DNA of 64,000 nucleotides, taken from Paraphysomonas bandaiensis. Taxonomy: Eukaryota > Chrysophyceae. The notes under the pieces were generated by a model, which ran no database searches, was not told where the DNA came from, and saw only the letters and a program-made list of their open reading frames with translations. Numbering within the stretch: position 1 is the first letter of the stretch; each line of letters opens with the position of its first letter. The stretch is from positions 1 through 64,000 of the forward strand of contig CBFFRP010000014.1 of the NCBI GenBank assembly GCA_965644295.1, written 5' to 3'. A program made the position numbers and the translations under genes. Of this stretch, positions 43,979-56,224 are shown piece after piece.

Positions 43979-46936
43979 TTATTTTGTGTGCATGCATAAC
44001 TTCATTGCATAGTGGCCACAAGATTCATGATTATCATTGGAGTCAGAATCGCTCCTCAACTCCCCTTCAACAACAGCAGGAATGTCAAGGCTGTCAACTA
44101 AGTATCCTAAATCCACTTCAGTCTGCCCTACCAATTTATCTTCAGAATCAATTTTGCTCAGCACACGAAGAAGGAGAGACGACGATTTCAAATCTTCCAA
44201 CTTAAAGAAAGAAGAAATATTCAAAGAAGGCCATGATATATCCGAACTGCTATTCTCCACGACATCAGTAGTATGTTGCCATACAGAACCATCGCCAATT
44301 GATAACGTCGCATATATATCCGCTTTCCCATCTTGTGCGCTCTCTGTGTAACATGTTTTAAACATCGCTTAATGTAAATAATCTAGTAAAGATACCTGAA
44401 TACATTAATTTAGACAGCAGCAAGTCTTTAACTTCGAACGCAGGTACTAAAGGTTCTGAGACCGTACGATATCTCATACGAATCATATACCGTCCAACAT
44501 TGGTATCTTTATTCAATACTGCGCCAGACAATGTGACCCATTGGTTAATTGAATTCAGTACGCCCTCCATATCAACTTGGCAACGTCCTAAAATTGTATC
44601 TTCGGTAGAACTCTTGCTTCTCAAAGTCAGTGTCAACATTCCGTCTTTGAGATCTCTAGTACAAATATCCTTGTCAAAATTTATCTCCCACATCGCATAA
44701 GCCCCTCCATGTTCTTTCGCATCTGTTGTGTATTTCCATTTGGAACCATCTCCCACAATAAGGGTGGCGTAAGGTTTGCATTTTTCATCATAGTTGCCAT
44801 CTGAAACAAGTGTAAGTAATGATATTAACAACAATTAGTAAAACAATCACCAGTGTCTCTGATGTTGTGTATGTTTAACTGTTGGACTTCAAAGACACCC
44901 ACGACTTCTGAGTCATCACACAAGTCATCTGCAGCCGTTTCGTTCTTCTCAGCAGATTTCAGTTCTTCAGCTGGTTCATTTCGCGCGTCAGGCTCCACCA
45001 ACTCACCAGGTTTAGTTTCAAGTGATTCATCGTAGTCTTGCTCTTGTGACAATATCCCGTTAACCTCTCCTTCTTTCGGCAACCGAACCTTAGTTGAAAG
45101 TGATTCGATGGCCTCAAAAGACGCTTCATACTCGGGTTCAGGGACAGGTTCGTGCGATGTGGTCTCAGTTACCGTTTCGTGATCAGATTTCGGATCAACA
45201 ACACCGTTTACATCCTTTTCAACAACCACACCTTGTGATACATCGGTAGAGTTAACACCTGTGTTATTTCCGTGCTCTGTGCTAGATTTTATTAAACCTT
45301 CAGTATCATGACCTTCAGTATCATGAGTCGATACGTCAAGTTCTTCAAAAGAATCCTCGTATGTATCATCAGCAGCTGAGTCTATAGGTTCAACCACTGG
45401 TTCAGGTTCTGCCTCTGGTTTAGCAGTAGGTTCAATCACTGGTTCAGGCTCTGGCTCCGGCTGACGAGTAGGTTCAACCACTGGTTCAGGTTCTGGCTCT
45501 GGCTCAGGAGTAGGTTCAACCACTGGTTCAGGTTTCGGTTCCGGCTCAGGAGTAGGTTCAACCACTGGTTCAGGTTCTGGCTCCGGCTGACGAGTAGGTT
45601 CAACCACTGGTTCCGGTTTCGGCTCTGGCTCAGGAGTTGGTTCAACCACTGGTTCAGGTTCTGGCTCTGGCTCAGGAGTAGGTTCAACCACTGGTTCAGG
45701 TTCTGGCTCTGGCTCAGGAGTAGGTTCAACCACTGGTTCAGGTTCTGGCTCTGGCTCAGGAGTAGGTTCAACCACTGGTTCAGGTTCTGGCTCAGGAGTA
45801 GGTTCAACCACTGGTTCAGGTTCTGGCTCAGGAGTAGGTTCAACCACTGGTTCAGGTTTCGGCTCCGTCTCAGGAACAAGCTCTGGTACAGGTCCTTGTT
45901 CCGGTTCTGGAGTAGGCTCTACTGCTGATTTAGAAGCAATTTCTGTCACATCTACATCCTTTGGTGTCGACTCGTCCGCATCCTCGAAAGAATCTTCATA
46001 GTCTTCGGTCGCTGTTTGTGGAATACAACTAAAAGGCTTATTTTGAACTGGCTCATCTGGGCATTCACTTTGGGTAGATAAAGTTCTTGGGGCATCGAAT
46101 GAACTGGGAACTGAATCTACTTGGGCGGGGGTGTGCTCTCCATGCGGCGAAATGCTCAGTACCCCATTCATTTCAGCACCAATACCAACAATCGACGGAT
46201 CCTGCAAGAAGACTTTTCGATATATCGTCTCCATGTCGTGCTTAGGTACGTCAAAGAATATCTTATTTGCCCATGATATGAACTCTTGCTTTAAAATGTG
46301 CCTAGATGTGCTCTTTTCTTGGTCTGCAAATATGGATTGCGTGAGCGCTACAAAAGCAGCATCAGGGGGATATGTGTCCTGCATATTCAGGGCACAAGAG
46401 AGTGCACTCGCAACACACATCAAAAGTATAGTCTGCGAGTGGGCAAGTCAGATTGATCCAAGATATATATGTACAGTCAAACCGTTTCGTCCATGGATAT
46501 TTGCGCGCTACCATCGAAGTCAAACAAATCAAAAACCATAGCAACACGTGAATCTAGCATAAGCTGACTGGCATCTCCAATGCATAGTATCGCTGAGAGC
46601 AGGGTAACTGCATTTACCCTGACTTTACAGTAAGTGTATAGATCTTTTCTATTTTAAAAACTTACATTGTTGCATTTTCAAAGCTAGTTAGTGCACGAAT
46701 TAGAGTTGCACCGTCCTCTTGTGACAAGCCCGTAATAGCAGATATGACACTTTTATCAATTCCAAAATCGAATTCTTCGTCTGTATAAGCTCTAACAATA
46801 GACACGACTCGTGACCACGGCCCTGCAAAGTATCACAATTATCAGCAACAATTCGAAGATATGAAGTCAGAAACATACATGACTCAATAGTTAGAAAGAT
46901 CGGTGAAGGATTCTCTACCGACGAACTAACTCCCAT
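43979..46936 (-). CDS. Myristoylatable EF-hand / PEPE-repeat / tandem C2-domain protein
   Basis: Six exons join in frame: 46936-46879, 46822-46666, 46618-46483, 46432-44851, 44800-44396 and 44343-43979, giving 900 residues with introns of 47-56 bp. The N-terminus [10 protein letters not shown] fits N-myristoylation. An EF-hand loop at ~105-116 reads [12 protein letters not shown], with D, D, S and E at calcium-ligand positions 1, 3, 5 and 12. Residues ~293-466 are about 12 repeats of [12 protein letters not shown] in 12- and 14-residue units. An acidic linker follows. Two C2 domains end the protein: one at ~629-745 ([24 protein letters not shown]) and one at ~760-900 ([13 protein letters not shown]). 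By family, C2 domains bind membranes or partners, often with calcium. A calcium-responsive membrane role is inferred. It is head-to-head with the formin gene. Confidence 0.88.
45385..45905 (-). repeat. Coding minisatellite ([10 protein letters not shown])
   Basis: A DNA repeat of 36- and 42-bp units encodes the [12 protein letters not shown] array. The repeat also keeps the antisense frame open ([10 protein letters not shown] units), a by-product of its codon periodicity. Variant units TRQPEPEP occur twice and a degenerate [12 protein letters not shown] unit lies at the C-terminal end. Copy number is likely variable between strains. Confidence 0.9.
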
Positions 46937-47608
46937 GCCGTTAGTGTTTTCGAACTCGTACAGATTTATCTAATATGTATGTCTCTATTCATTCCATTCA
47001 CAAAAGTTCCACACCATTCCACACAATGCATGAGTGCGTGCATATGCATGTGCTGCTGATGCAGAGCAGAGTATCATAAGTGAGCGCTGCGGGTATTGTG
47101 CGTACTTTGATCATACAGCACGACAATGTAACTGATAGCAGCTGCTGCTGGTACTGTCCTGAAAGTATCCCACAAAGGGGATTTTCAGGAGGTCCCATAT
47201 ATGGGATATTATAAACTTCGTGTTTTTTTGGCGAACAAACATACATAAAATTATTGTGTTGACGAATCCATACATACCAGTGCCAGCGTATCGGCAGTCA
47301 GCATCTTATTTTTCGGGAATATAATGAAGCAAAATTATTCTATATAACTTCAGTATAACTACAGCTAAAATACAGATAATTGTTGTCTCCGTATTACAGG
47401 CTTATTAGAACAAAAATATACAAAGGATGCCGATACGAGAATACCATACATAAGAACCAGTAGCAATACTGCCCCTGGTACAAGTCTAGTATCGGTACTT
47501 GTGATTCCTGGTTGAGACCACTGATGTGCTGAAAGCGTTCACCACTAGCAAGTTCCTGTAATCTGCAAGTGTATATAATTGACTCTCGTGTCTGTGTTGT
47601 TATTCACT
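46937..47608. promoter_or_regulatory. Divergent spacer between EF-hand/C2 and formin genes
   Basis: This 672-bp spacer lies between two outward genes. It contains a GTCCCATATATGGGATATTA inverted motif near 47192. Promoter role inferred from orientation. Confidence 0.45.
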
Positions 47609-50600
47609 ATGAGCAGCTCACTGGACACACTCGATATACAGTCATACATCACAGAGGGGACAAAACCCAGTGATAGTACAATAGAAAAGGCATATAATGG
47701 AGTGCTCGAGGCGCAGTTAGTCCCTCCCAATGTCAGAGAGAATCTGGCCAGTAAAATGACACTGGATAAAAAGTGGGACACTGTTCTGGCTTATCACTCG
47801 ATGATAGGTAATGCTCAGATCACCCAGCAGGCAGCATTTGGCGACAGCGATAGAGCTTTGATTAAAGCCTTGAAAACTTCCCGAAAACGACCAGATATCA
47901 CTCAAATTCTTCAACTGAAGTCCCGCATTTGTACTAGTAATAAAACCTGGATGGAGGCTTTTGTCGATGCCAACGGAATCGACATAATGATCCACGCCAT
48001 GGAAGCACGGTTATCTAAGGTTCCCATGGGCGAGTTGGATGCTGCTATTTTATTCGAGTTAATATGCAGTGTGAAAGCGATCATTAACAACGGCATGACT
48101 ATGCAAAAGTTTTTAAACACGAATAATGCTCTCCGAACACTGACTTTCTCTTTGTTGTTTGAATGGAAACCGTTAGTTCTTCAAGTACTGGAAGTATTGT
48201 CCGTGATATGCGATTACTCTAATGATGCAGCTGCATTGATAGTGAAGTACCTCCGACACTTAGGCCGACTCCGTCGCGAGCCTCCGTTTCAACTCCTTGC
48301 CCAAGCTATAATTGATGCTGATGTGGACGTAAAAGCAGCCGTTATGCTGCTCATTAACAACTTATTAGCAGGCACAGACAAACTCTCTGATCGTATGGTA
48401 TTGAGAAATGACCTTAAGGCTTTAAGATTCGGCAAGATATGTGAGGTAGCAGTGGATGATCTCGAGGATGAACTAGAAAGCATAGTAAATCGTGCATCTA
48501 TTAGCGGTGCTGTCGACACCCCCCCATTGGCTCATAGATCCATTCCTAGGGGTACCAGTAATGAAGAAGGGTATGATATGCGAGCAAGTGAAAGTTCAAA
48601 AACTTTTCGCAAGGAACGGATGCGGCACAAACACCCATCAGAAACGAATTTTAAGTTCCTCTTTGAAGAGGAAATTGAACAGGTCGCTGATGATGGGGAG
48701 ACCCCTATCAACCCCAATCAAGGCATTATGGCGGGGCAGCTTAGTGCGGGAAAAAATAGGTTTAATGTCACCAAATCTTTAATGAAAGATTTTGGATCGA
48801 AAACCACTAAGACAAGGTTTTTCTATTTGAATGGCGAGACTTTGCAGTGGTGGGCACCTGGTGAAGACTGGGCGAAAACCCCCCCTCATGGAGTGGTTGA
48901 GGCCATGGAAATACAAGAGGTGCGTCCATACAGCACTAATGAAGATCTCTATTCTATATCTCCACATACGTTTGACATTGTCACGTCAAGTCGTGTGCAT
49001 TCCTTTTCTAGTCCCACAGAAGAGGCTAAGGAGTCTTGGATAATCGCACTCAATACAGTGAGAGACAAAGCCATGCTGCGTAAGTGCTCATATACTCTTC
49101 TCTCCTCCGACTTGGACTCGCATGAGTTTGAAATCAGTGCGAATATGTTTCGCAAACAGATCGCTGTGTTTGAAGCTATTGGCCTTGAAGACTATAAGAG
49201 GTCAATTACGAAGAGCGGGGTAGATGTCACTGACGTTACTGCATTAGTTCAATTCCTTCATGCTGAGCTCTCTGCCTCAGGGCTGAATGACAAGCTGATG
49301 GAACTTATGCAAGAACTCATTTTTGTTCCCTCTGATTCTGAATTCGGTGAAATATTTTGGACGAAGCTCGTGTCGATATGCCATGAGCTCAGAGCACTGG
49401 AAAAAGACAAGAAGTCTTCAGGACAAGGTCCTTCCCTCAAGAGCTACACCTTGGATACCGAGACTGTGAAAAAGATGCTGGGAAAAAAGGAGAAAACATC
49501 CTCTGGAAAAGTAGCTGTAGAAGTAAGCAAATTGACACTGGAGTTGTACACCAGAAATGCTGAAATTGAACGCCTTCAAAAGGAAGTGGAATCAATGCGC
49601 AAACATGCAGGTAGTTTCTTATATTAAACTCATCATGTAGTCTGTTTAATGGATATTCTGTTTTTTCAGTTGATGTTCCTGTGATGAGACAAAAGGCAAA
49701 TACGATGAAGTTACCTGGAAGTGCAGGATTTTCTGACGAAATTGTAACCAAACCTATTCGTGCAAGAACCTCCGAGTTCACAATGGCACAAGTTTACCCC
49801 CCTTCCTCGCTGACTGGGGGAAATGACTCTGTGCAACATGTCATGGGTTCTTCGCCCCCAAGCACTGTCTCTACATCCACGCAGTCGACGCAAACGGACA
49901 TCATCAGTGAGCCAACTGTAGCCCCTCTTCACTCTCCCAAAGATACGTTGGAGCCTCAGGGAACTAAGCCGCCTCCACCCCACGCATCTGTTCCCTCTCC
50001 CTCTACAGACACCCCCGAAGATTGTGGAAACGCTATTAGTAGTGTAAAGGATAGAGCGAAGGATTCACCTCTGGCGGCAATGTTTGCAGCAAAGGCCCCT
50101 CCAGCAAGTGCTGAAAGTATTAAATCACGTGCAGCCGCATCACCGCTTGCTGCAATGTTACAGAGTAAGCTCCCGGCGGTCCCGGAAGAAGGCAAGACGG
50201 CAAATGGAGTAAAAAAATTGTCTGTAGCTGGGGCATCTCCTCTTGCTGCCATGTTACAAGCCCGTACACCACCCGGTATGACCCCTGCAGCTGACTCTTC
50301 TAAACCAACTACTTCTACCACCGGCACAGCTGTTGCTGTTCCCCAGTCCAGTCGACCTGTACCTGCCGCTCCTGCCCTTCCCTCCGATGCAGGAACAATT
50401 CTAGGAGCCAAAGCGTCTGGCCAAACCGGGGGAGCGCCTCCAGTACCGAATATGGCAGCAATTATAGGAGGAAAAAAGAAATCTAATGTTCCCGAGTCGA
50501 AACATAAGCCAACTCGTAAAATGAAGGCGTTATTTTGGAGCAAGCTGCAAGGCAACGCTACGTCGAACAGTGCTATTTGGAGCAAAGTTGACATGAAAAA

Positions 50601-51955
50601 GTTAGATGATATGAGTTTAGACTACGGAGCTTTAGAGGAGGCTTTCAGTCAAAGTGATGAAAGAGCGTCTGCATCCATACGTTCGTCAATGACCTCGAAA
50701 CCCACCACGATCAGCCTGTTGGATGGAAAGCGTACCCAGAATGTACTCATATCAGCTGGGCGTATTCGTAAAACTCCTGAAGCGATGGTGAGTATGGCTA
50801 TTTCCCTAGATCCATCACAACTCACCCTTGAATTAACGGAAATTATGCAATCACTTGTACCAAGTGCAGAGGAGATTGCCTCCTTACGTGGGTTTGGTGG
50901 GAACGTCATGGAGCTTGGAAAAGCTGAAAAACTTTTGCTAGCATTGGGTAATGTCCCTAGACTCAAGGAACGGCTCGACTACCACCGCACTGTATTTACT
51001 TGGGATCGCACAGCGGATTCATTAACAGCTGCAAATAGCGTGGTATCCCGCGCTTGCAAGGAGCTCGTCGCTTCAGAAGCTACGACAAAGTTATCAGTTG
51101 TACTCTCTGTTGTCCTAGCCGTTGGGAACTTTATGAATGGAGGTTCATCGCGCGTGGCTACTGCGGTAAAACTGGACAGCTTATTAAAGCTGAACAATGT
51201 CAAAGCCGCCGGGGGACATAAAGGCACTTTATTGCATTTTGTTGTGCGTCAGCTGAAACAAAACTATCCTGAAGCGGTGAATTTTTATGAGAGCTGGACT
51301 TGCGTGAGTGCCGCTAGCGAGGTGTCGTTCAGTCAAGTGCAAAGCGATGTTAACACCCTAAAGGTTTGATAACATAGTTGTAGTTATATTATTCACGGAG
51401 TTATATATTCAGGGCGATGTGGAAAGAATTGAGGGCGAGTTGACTACTCTGCGGTCAATGTCTGATACTATTAGCACTGATATTTTGGAAACTGCAGAGG
51501 CACGCTTCGGCCCATTTGTTGATCGTGCTCATGTTCGGGTTGGACAGCTGAGCGAGGCGATAAATACAACCGCTGGATCCATCACGTCAGCTGCCAGTAC
51601 ATTTGGAGAGGTCATCAACCCCACGTCAGGAGGTGCTGATGGAGATACATGCCAAGCGTTTTTTCGCACACTCGCTGAAGTTGTGCATATCTTCCGCAGA
51701 GCTGTGGAGGACGTAGATCAGTGGGACGCTGAGGAGGCAAAGCGTTTGCAGAGGAGCAATACTCGAGAGAGCTCGGTCAGCCCGGCTCCTGAGTCTTCTG
51801 AACTTAAAACTGACTCGGATTCCCAGACAAGAAAGGACAATCACGACAACCTTTTCGGGAGGTTTAGAAACCAACAAGAGGCTTCTACAGATGACATTAT
51901 CAACCAACTTAAAGCAAAGATGAAGTTAAGAAAATTAAAAGAAGAAGCTGACTAG
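47609..51955 (+). CDS. Diaphanous-type formin with central PH-like domain
   Basis: Exons 47609-49610, 49670-51363 and 51413-51955 give 1,412 residues. Residues ~20-260 are a GBD/FH3-like armadillo region (TLDKKWDTVLAYHSMI, NNGMTMQKFLNTNNALRTL). At ~390-500 there is a PH-like domain (TRFFYLNGETLQWWAPGEDW ... EEAKESWIIALN), unusual inside a formin. A coiled coil follows (~645-670). Where FH1 polyproline would be, there are only short proline runs plus three SPLAAM(L/F) repeats (~800, ~825, ~857). FH2 spans ~948-1330: KMKALFWSKLQG, LRGFGGNVMELGKAEK, VLAVGNFMNGGS and LLKLNNVKAAGGHKGTLLHF. The end, DDIINQLKAKMKLRKLKEE, is DAD-like, suggesting Rho-type autoinhibition. It nucleates and elongates actin filaments. 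The start at 47609 is preferred over the upstream in-frame codon at 47579, which is non-canonical in context. Confidence 0.92.
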
Positions 51956-52535
51956 CCGATATATATATTTATACATATCGAATAGTGTAAGAAAGTGTCT
52001 TGACATCTCGCGTCGTTTCTCAGCGAAGTAAATTAGCCGACGAAGTCTCAGATTATTATCAATGATATGCCTTGTTCACTGCTCCTTGCGATATACTTGT
52101 GTGTGTAGTGAGTAACTAAAGCAGTGACTTAAGATACTTGCACAAACTATTTTCCTCCTAGTGGATATAACATATAAGTTTTTATTAGCTTGGCGGTGGG
52201 ATCAGGTATTGGAGACAGAAGACAGATGTAGAAATTTTATCACACAAGTACTTTTAAGTGTTTCTCCCGTTTCACACATTAAGACAATATATTGTTAAAT
52301 ACACAATATACACCACCTGTTACGATTTTCAGCAAACATGAAAATTCGCATAACACTAGAGTCCATTTTGTGTTACACACTGACATAACATAACAAAACA
52401 TTTACTCTTTGCTGTAATTATAAATGATAAACATATAGTAAAATTATCACTTGTCATTCACTGTCAATCGCCAAATTCATATTATCTCAACTACCAATCT
52501 TCCTCAATAAAATCGGACTCGCATCTTTTTGTGGT
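51956..52535. other. AT-rich 3' spacer
   Basis: No gene. It contains fragments (ATTATCACTTGTCATTCACTG, TCAACTACCAATCT) shared with 43200-43300, so part is old dispersed repeat. Confidence 0.45.
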
Positions 52536-52704
52536 ATTCTGGGGGATAAGTATCAGAGAGATTCTCTCTGGGAAACTATCGTGAGCCGCAAACATAGACA
52601 GCTGATATTGTTCTGCCCACTCGTAGTCGAATGATTGTGTGGCACAAGGGATACTGAAAAAGTGTCACTTGTGTAGACATCTTTGGGCCCTGATGAATAC
52701 ACAT

Positions 52705-53926
52705 CAGGTTTGCGTAACAATTAATTGGTTTTCAATTCATTGGCAATAATTTCCAATTACTTGGATTGCCAATTAAATTAATTGGTTTTAAAAGTGATAA
52801 TTTTATTGGTAAATCTTGCCAATTAATTGGCTGGATAAATGATATATAGCATCTTACGATATCTAGCTACTGATGTTAGGTACACGCCCATTATATGTTA
52901 GCAGAGTAGTATGGATGTATGTGTACAGGCACGTTATCATTTTATTAATCGTAATTAGGATTAGTATACACTTTAACCTAGGCATGCAAGAGTAAGTAAT
53001 AATATATATATCATGTCAAAGATCGTTGACAAAGAACAAACTGAGCACCTCCATAACGATTCAAACTGAGCACCTCCATATAACGATTGTCTAGATACGT
53101 AGCATATATAATGTGATAGCATATTCAACTGCTTCGAAATATTCAAGTATAGTAATGTAAATGACGTTATAATATAAGTGTACCCATTAGGTACCACTAC
53201 CAGAGGAAGAGAAGTATGTGTGTGTGCAAGAATACCTTAATGCAGAGGATTCGTAGTGTGTGTATAAGAAAAATGAACTAGAAGCATTGGATAGCCATAC
53301 TTATCATTCTTATTTATTCAATAGGATGTCATCGAATGAACAAATTTGATGATTTACTTCGTCAGTACCCTGGGATGAAATTTCACCTGGTGGATGCAGA
53401 CGCGGAAATTGTTCAAAATGCAGATTTCGAGAGAGCAGTAGTCAAAATTCAGCGGTAGAGAGAGCAGCGGTAGGGAAGAAGAACTGAACCGCGCCGAAAA
53501 AGCACAGGTGCGACGCTTTTTGATAAATGATGTACCTGCACACGAAGGTGAACTCGATGAAGAGAACGATGAGGAGGAGGAAGACGAGGCCATTCGTATA
53601 CTTAAAGAAAAGCGCAAAAAAGCACACATCAAATTTCCAACACGATATCGTTGCATGAAGCACTTGTACAGCACTACCAATGTTTGTGAGAGGTTGTTTA
53701 GCAGAGCTAAGGTTGTTATGACTAGAATTTTGCAAGCGAATGACACCTAGACCCTTAAAAAGTTGAATTTTCTGCGTGAAAATGTTAATGTTTTTGGAAT
53801 GAGGTTATAGTTCAGAAAATTATTCTAAAATCTATCAATAGAATTGGATGCTTGATTAATAATTGCAATTATTATTGTTGGACACCTGTCACCAATTAAT
53901 TGGCAATTAATTGTTATGCAAGCATC
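52705..53926 (+). mobile_element. hAT-like element B
   Basis: Terminal repeats are CAGGTTTGCGTAACAATTAA on the left and, reverse-complemented, GATGCTTGCATAACAATTAA on the right. It is about 1.2 kb long and carries a transposase relic on the plus strand. No clean 8-bp target duplication is visible, so one end may be eroded. Closely related in sequence to element C and less closely to element A. Confidence 0.75.
53508..53820 (+). pseudogene. hAT transposase C-terminal relic (element B)
   Basis: The frame begins with an acidic segment (GELDEENDEEEEDEA) and a basic segment, then RYRCMKHLYSTTNVCERLFS, the hAT dimerisation block, with a stop at 53748-53750 and the remaining LNFLRENVNVFG in frame after it. 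The upstream part (DLLRQYPGMKFHLVDADAE) is readable near 53350-53410 but separated by stops. Non-functional. Confidence 0.75.
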
Positions 53927-53990
53927 CGGGAATGGGCCCACCTCAAGGGCATCCGGAGTATTGGGCTGCCTGCTGAAGTCACAGGGAGAC

Positions 53991-54915
53991 GTCTATCTAG
54001 GTTGACTAGTTTCATCTAGCTACTGAGCTGGTGCTGATTCTTAACACCTATCGCTAATAATAAAACTTTCAATATAACTACCAATTTTTTTCTTAGATAT
54101 ATCACGATCTCATACCGTCAATATATTTCAGTTTCACTAATACGCTTGATATCATGACCTTAGTTCTCATAATACAGTTACCCACTTCTGTATTCTTCCA
54201 TTAACAGTCATAATTCATATACCTTTTAATGCTCTCAAACAGCAAAAGTATTAGCCAAACTTTGCTATTATTGATGCGGGATTATAGGGTGGTTATTACC
54301 AACCACTCAATGAGCCGAAGTGAAAAGAGAAGTTTTTGCGCTGTATACTATGAATTTCGAGTTAAACTTTACTATTCCAATGTATGAACATGCCACCCAG
54401 ACGATCACGACCCTCTAAACAGTCGTCATAGCATGTTATAGACTAAGCAAGAGTGCCAACACATGGTAGCACATGCTTACTCTTGTGTACTCCCTCACAA
54501 CGCACTCATAGTTTTTGTGGTGTTCTGGGGGACAAGTACCGAAGAGATTTTCTGTAAGAAAGTAATGTGACTGCTGATATGATTGTGTGATGCAAGAAAC
54601 ACATATATATTTCTTGTGCCAAGTCTTCGTGCCTTGATGAATAAGCAGGTATTCGAGAACATTCCCACCTTTAGGGCATCTCAGACGTTTGTGCTGCAGA
54701 TAAAGTTAAGTGTCGGGATGCAACACTCTGCCTGAGTGCTCCATGCCGAATACATTCACTACATGTTCAGTATCTCTCCGGCTATTCAACTTGTGATCAT
54801 TGTCTGTGAGGTATACTGGAGGGCAGTTCGCTGAGTTGAATGTGTGTATATTGGGATAAACTCAGAGCTTACAGGCTACAGTGGCTCATGAGGTCACACT
54901 CCTTCTAACCTCTGC
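53991..54915. other. Repeat-derived spacer
   Basis: AT-rich. 54500-54710 is another uninterrupted relative of repeat R (TTTTTGTGGTGTTCTGGGGG, CCTTGATGAATAAGCAGG, CCACCTTTAGGGCATC). No gene. Confidence 0.55.
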
Positions 54916-55023
54916 ATGCATGTCCCCCCTGAACTACTGCTGCATTGCTACAAGTACCATGATGATGATAGCTCCACCCTTCGGAATTTAGTCAAGGAGC
55001 GTTTGGATGCAGCAGTACTGGGC

Positions 55024-55166
55024 TGTATGTATGTATGTATGTATGTATGTATGTATGTATGTATGTATGTATGTATGTATGTATGTATGTATGTATGTAT
55101 GTATGTATGTATGTATGTATGTATGTATGTATGTATGTATGTATGTATGTATGTATGTATGTATGT
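55024..55166 (+). repeat. (TATG)n microsatellite, about 36 copies
   Basis: Uninterrupted TGTA/TATG tetranucleotide repeat of about 143 bp, ending about 100 bp upstream of the PH-like gene start. Open frames across it (MYVCMYVC) are artefacts of the period. Confidence 0.97.
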
Positions 55167-55266
55167 GTGCAGGTACAGCAGTAGGTGGGGGGGGTATGAT
55201 GGCAGTGGGCTTTGTTTTCATGTGTGTGTTATTCATTTGTATATTTATTCTGGTCTATCGCTTGAT

Positions 55267-55800
55267 ATGGCGACTCGGGAGACAAATACGTCGAGAAATG
55301 CCGACGCATTCAAGCGTGAGCTAATTAACTTTGGAATTGAAATCACGAAGTTTCCTCGCTCTGGGTCTCCGTATGTTCGCCTCTGTGTGTGTGACGTGAA
55401 TAAGTGTCATTCTAATGTAGGGCTGCGCGAGTGATTCTGCTCAGCATGGATCCGTTACAGATATATTGGGTTGGTAAAGGAGGGAAGAGGAAATACATTG
55501 ATTTAAATAACGTAACTGCTATTACTCGAGGAAGTTATGAATCTCAAACTGAGGTCATGAGTGATGTCTGTGATTTATTGTATCTAACTCTTGATGTAGT
55601 TCCAGTATCCATCTGATGTGTTTCGCAAAGGTGGAAGACCAGAAAAGGCTGATTTCTATATATCCCTCTCTGTGCAAGGTGATGATAGAGAGAGTTTGGA
55701 CATGGAAATGGGCACCCTTGAGGATGTCAAAAATTTAATTGCTGTGTTAGAGGCAATTGTACCGAATTTAGCGCCACAAAAGGATATTGATGGTAAATAA
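55267..55800 (+). CDS. Small PH-like domain protein
   Basis: Exons 55267-55370, 55421-55553 and 55600-55800 join in frame to 145 residues, with introns of 50 and 46 bp. The protein is little more than one domain: DPLQIYWVGKGGKRKYIDLN, VTAITRGSYESQTEFQYPSD, ADFYISLSVQGDDRESLDME, then the helix LEDVKNLIAVLEAIVP. This order, with a DLxxVTxIxxG strand and a terminal amphipathic helix, matches PH-like folds of the phospholipase-C type, though the usual helix Trp is absent. The first 35 residues resemble an extended strand region. It may bind phosphoinositides or a protein partner; this is inference. It lies among repeats with a microsatellite just upstream. Confidence 0.7.
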
Positions 55801-56224
55801 GATTTAATTAGAGATATGGACGAGACGTGAATGCTTTTGATGATGAATATGTGTCGAATACTTAAATAGAAGTACATGTGATGTGATGAAACAAGGGATG
55901 ATTGAGCGTTGTATTGAAAATGAGTATGATGCACGTAAAAACATTGTCTCATTATCACAATGGAGTATGCGTATAATACGAGACGTAAGCATTCAATGTA
56001 TGCTAATGAAGTGTCTGTGTATTTACGGGAGTTAAAATATATTGCGATACAATCTAGTACCCCCGCTGTACTATCGACTGGTGCAACAAGAAAATGTCGA
56101 GTTTGTATTGTACGACTGTAGGACTTTCATTGCATGCTTATCTTGATGTCTTGATAAACAATTATATACTGATTTATACAGTAAGTTAGCCTAAATACAG
56201 CAATTTGTAATGAAAACAATTTCT
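55801..56224. other. AT-rich spacer
   Basis: No gene or repeat recognised. Confidence 0.45.

Larger units (their letters stand above)
52536..53990 (-). repeat. Dispersed repeat R, copy split by hAT-like element B
   Basis: On the minus strand the pieces 53990-53927 (CTTCAGCAGGCAGCCC, CTCCGGATGCCC) and 52704-52540 (GAGTGGGCAGAACAATATC, TTATCCCCCAGAATACC) are collinear with 42400-42680. The hAT-like element lies exactly between them. Confidence 0.7.

Noticed and set aside
45436-45879. Antisense frame with [10 protein letters not shown] repeats
   Set aside because: Shadow of the PEPE coding repeat on the other strand.
49956-50594. 212-codon antisense frame within the formin gene
   Set aside because: Alanine-rich shadow of the Pro/Ala-rich coding exon. 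The sense strand has clear FH2 and flanking sequence.
54916-55434. Open frames across the microsatellite (MYVCMYVC, HTYIHTYI)
   Set aside because: They arise from the tetranucleotide period and are open in several frames on both strands.
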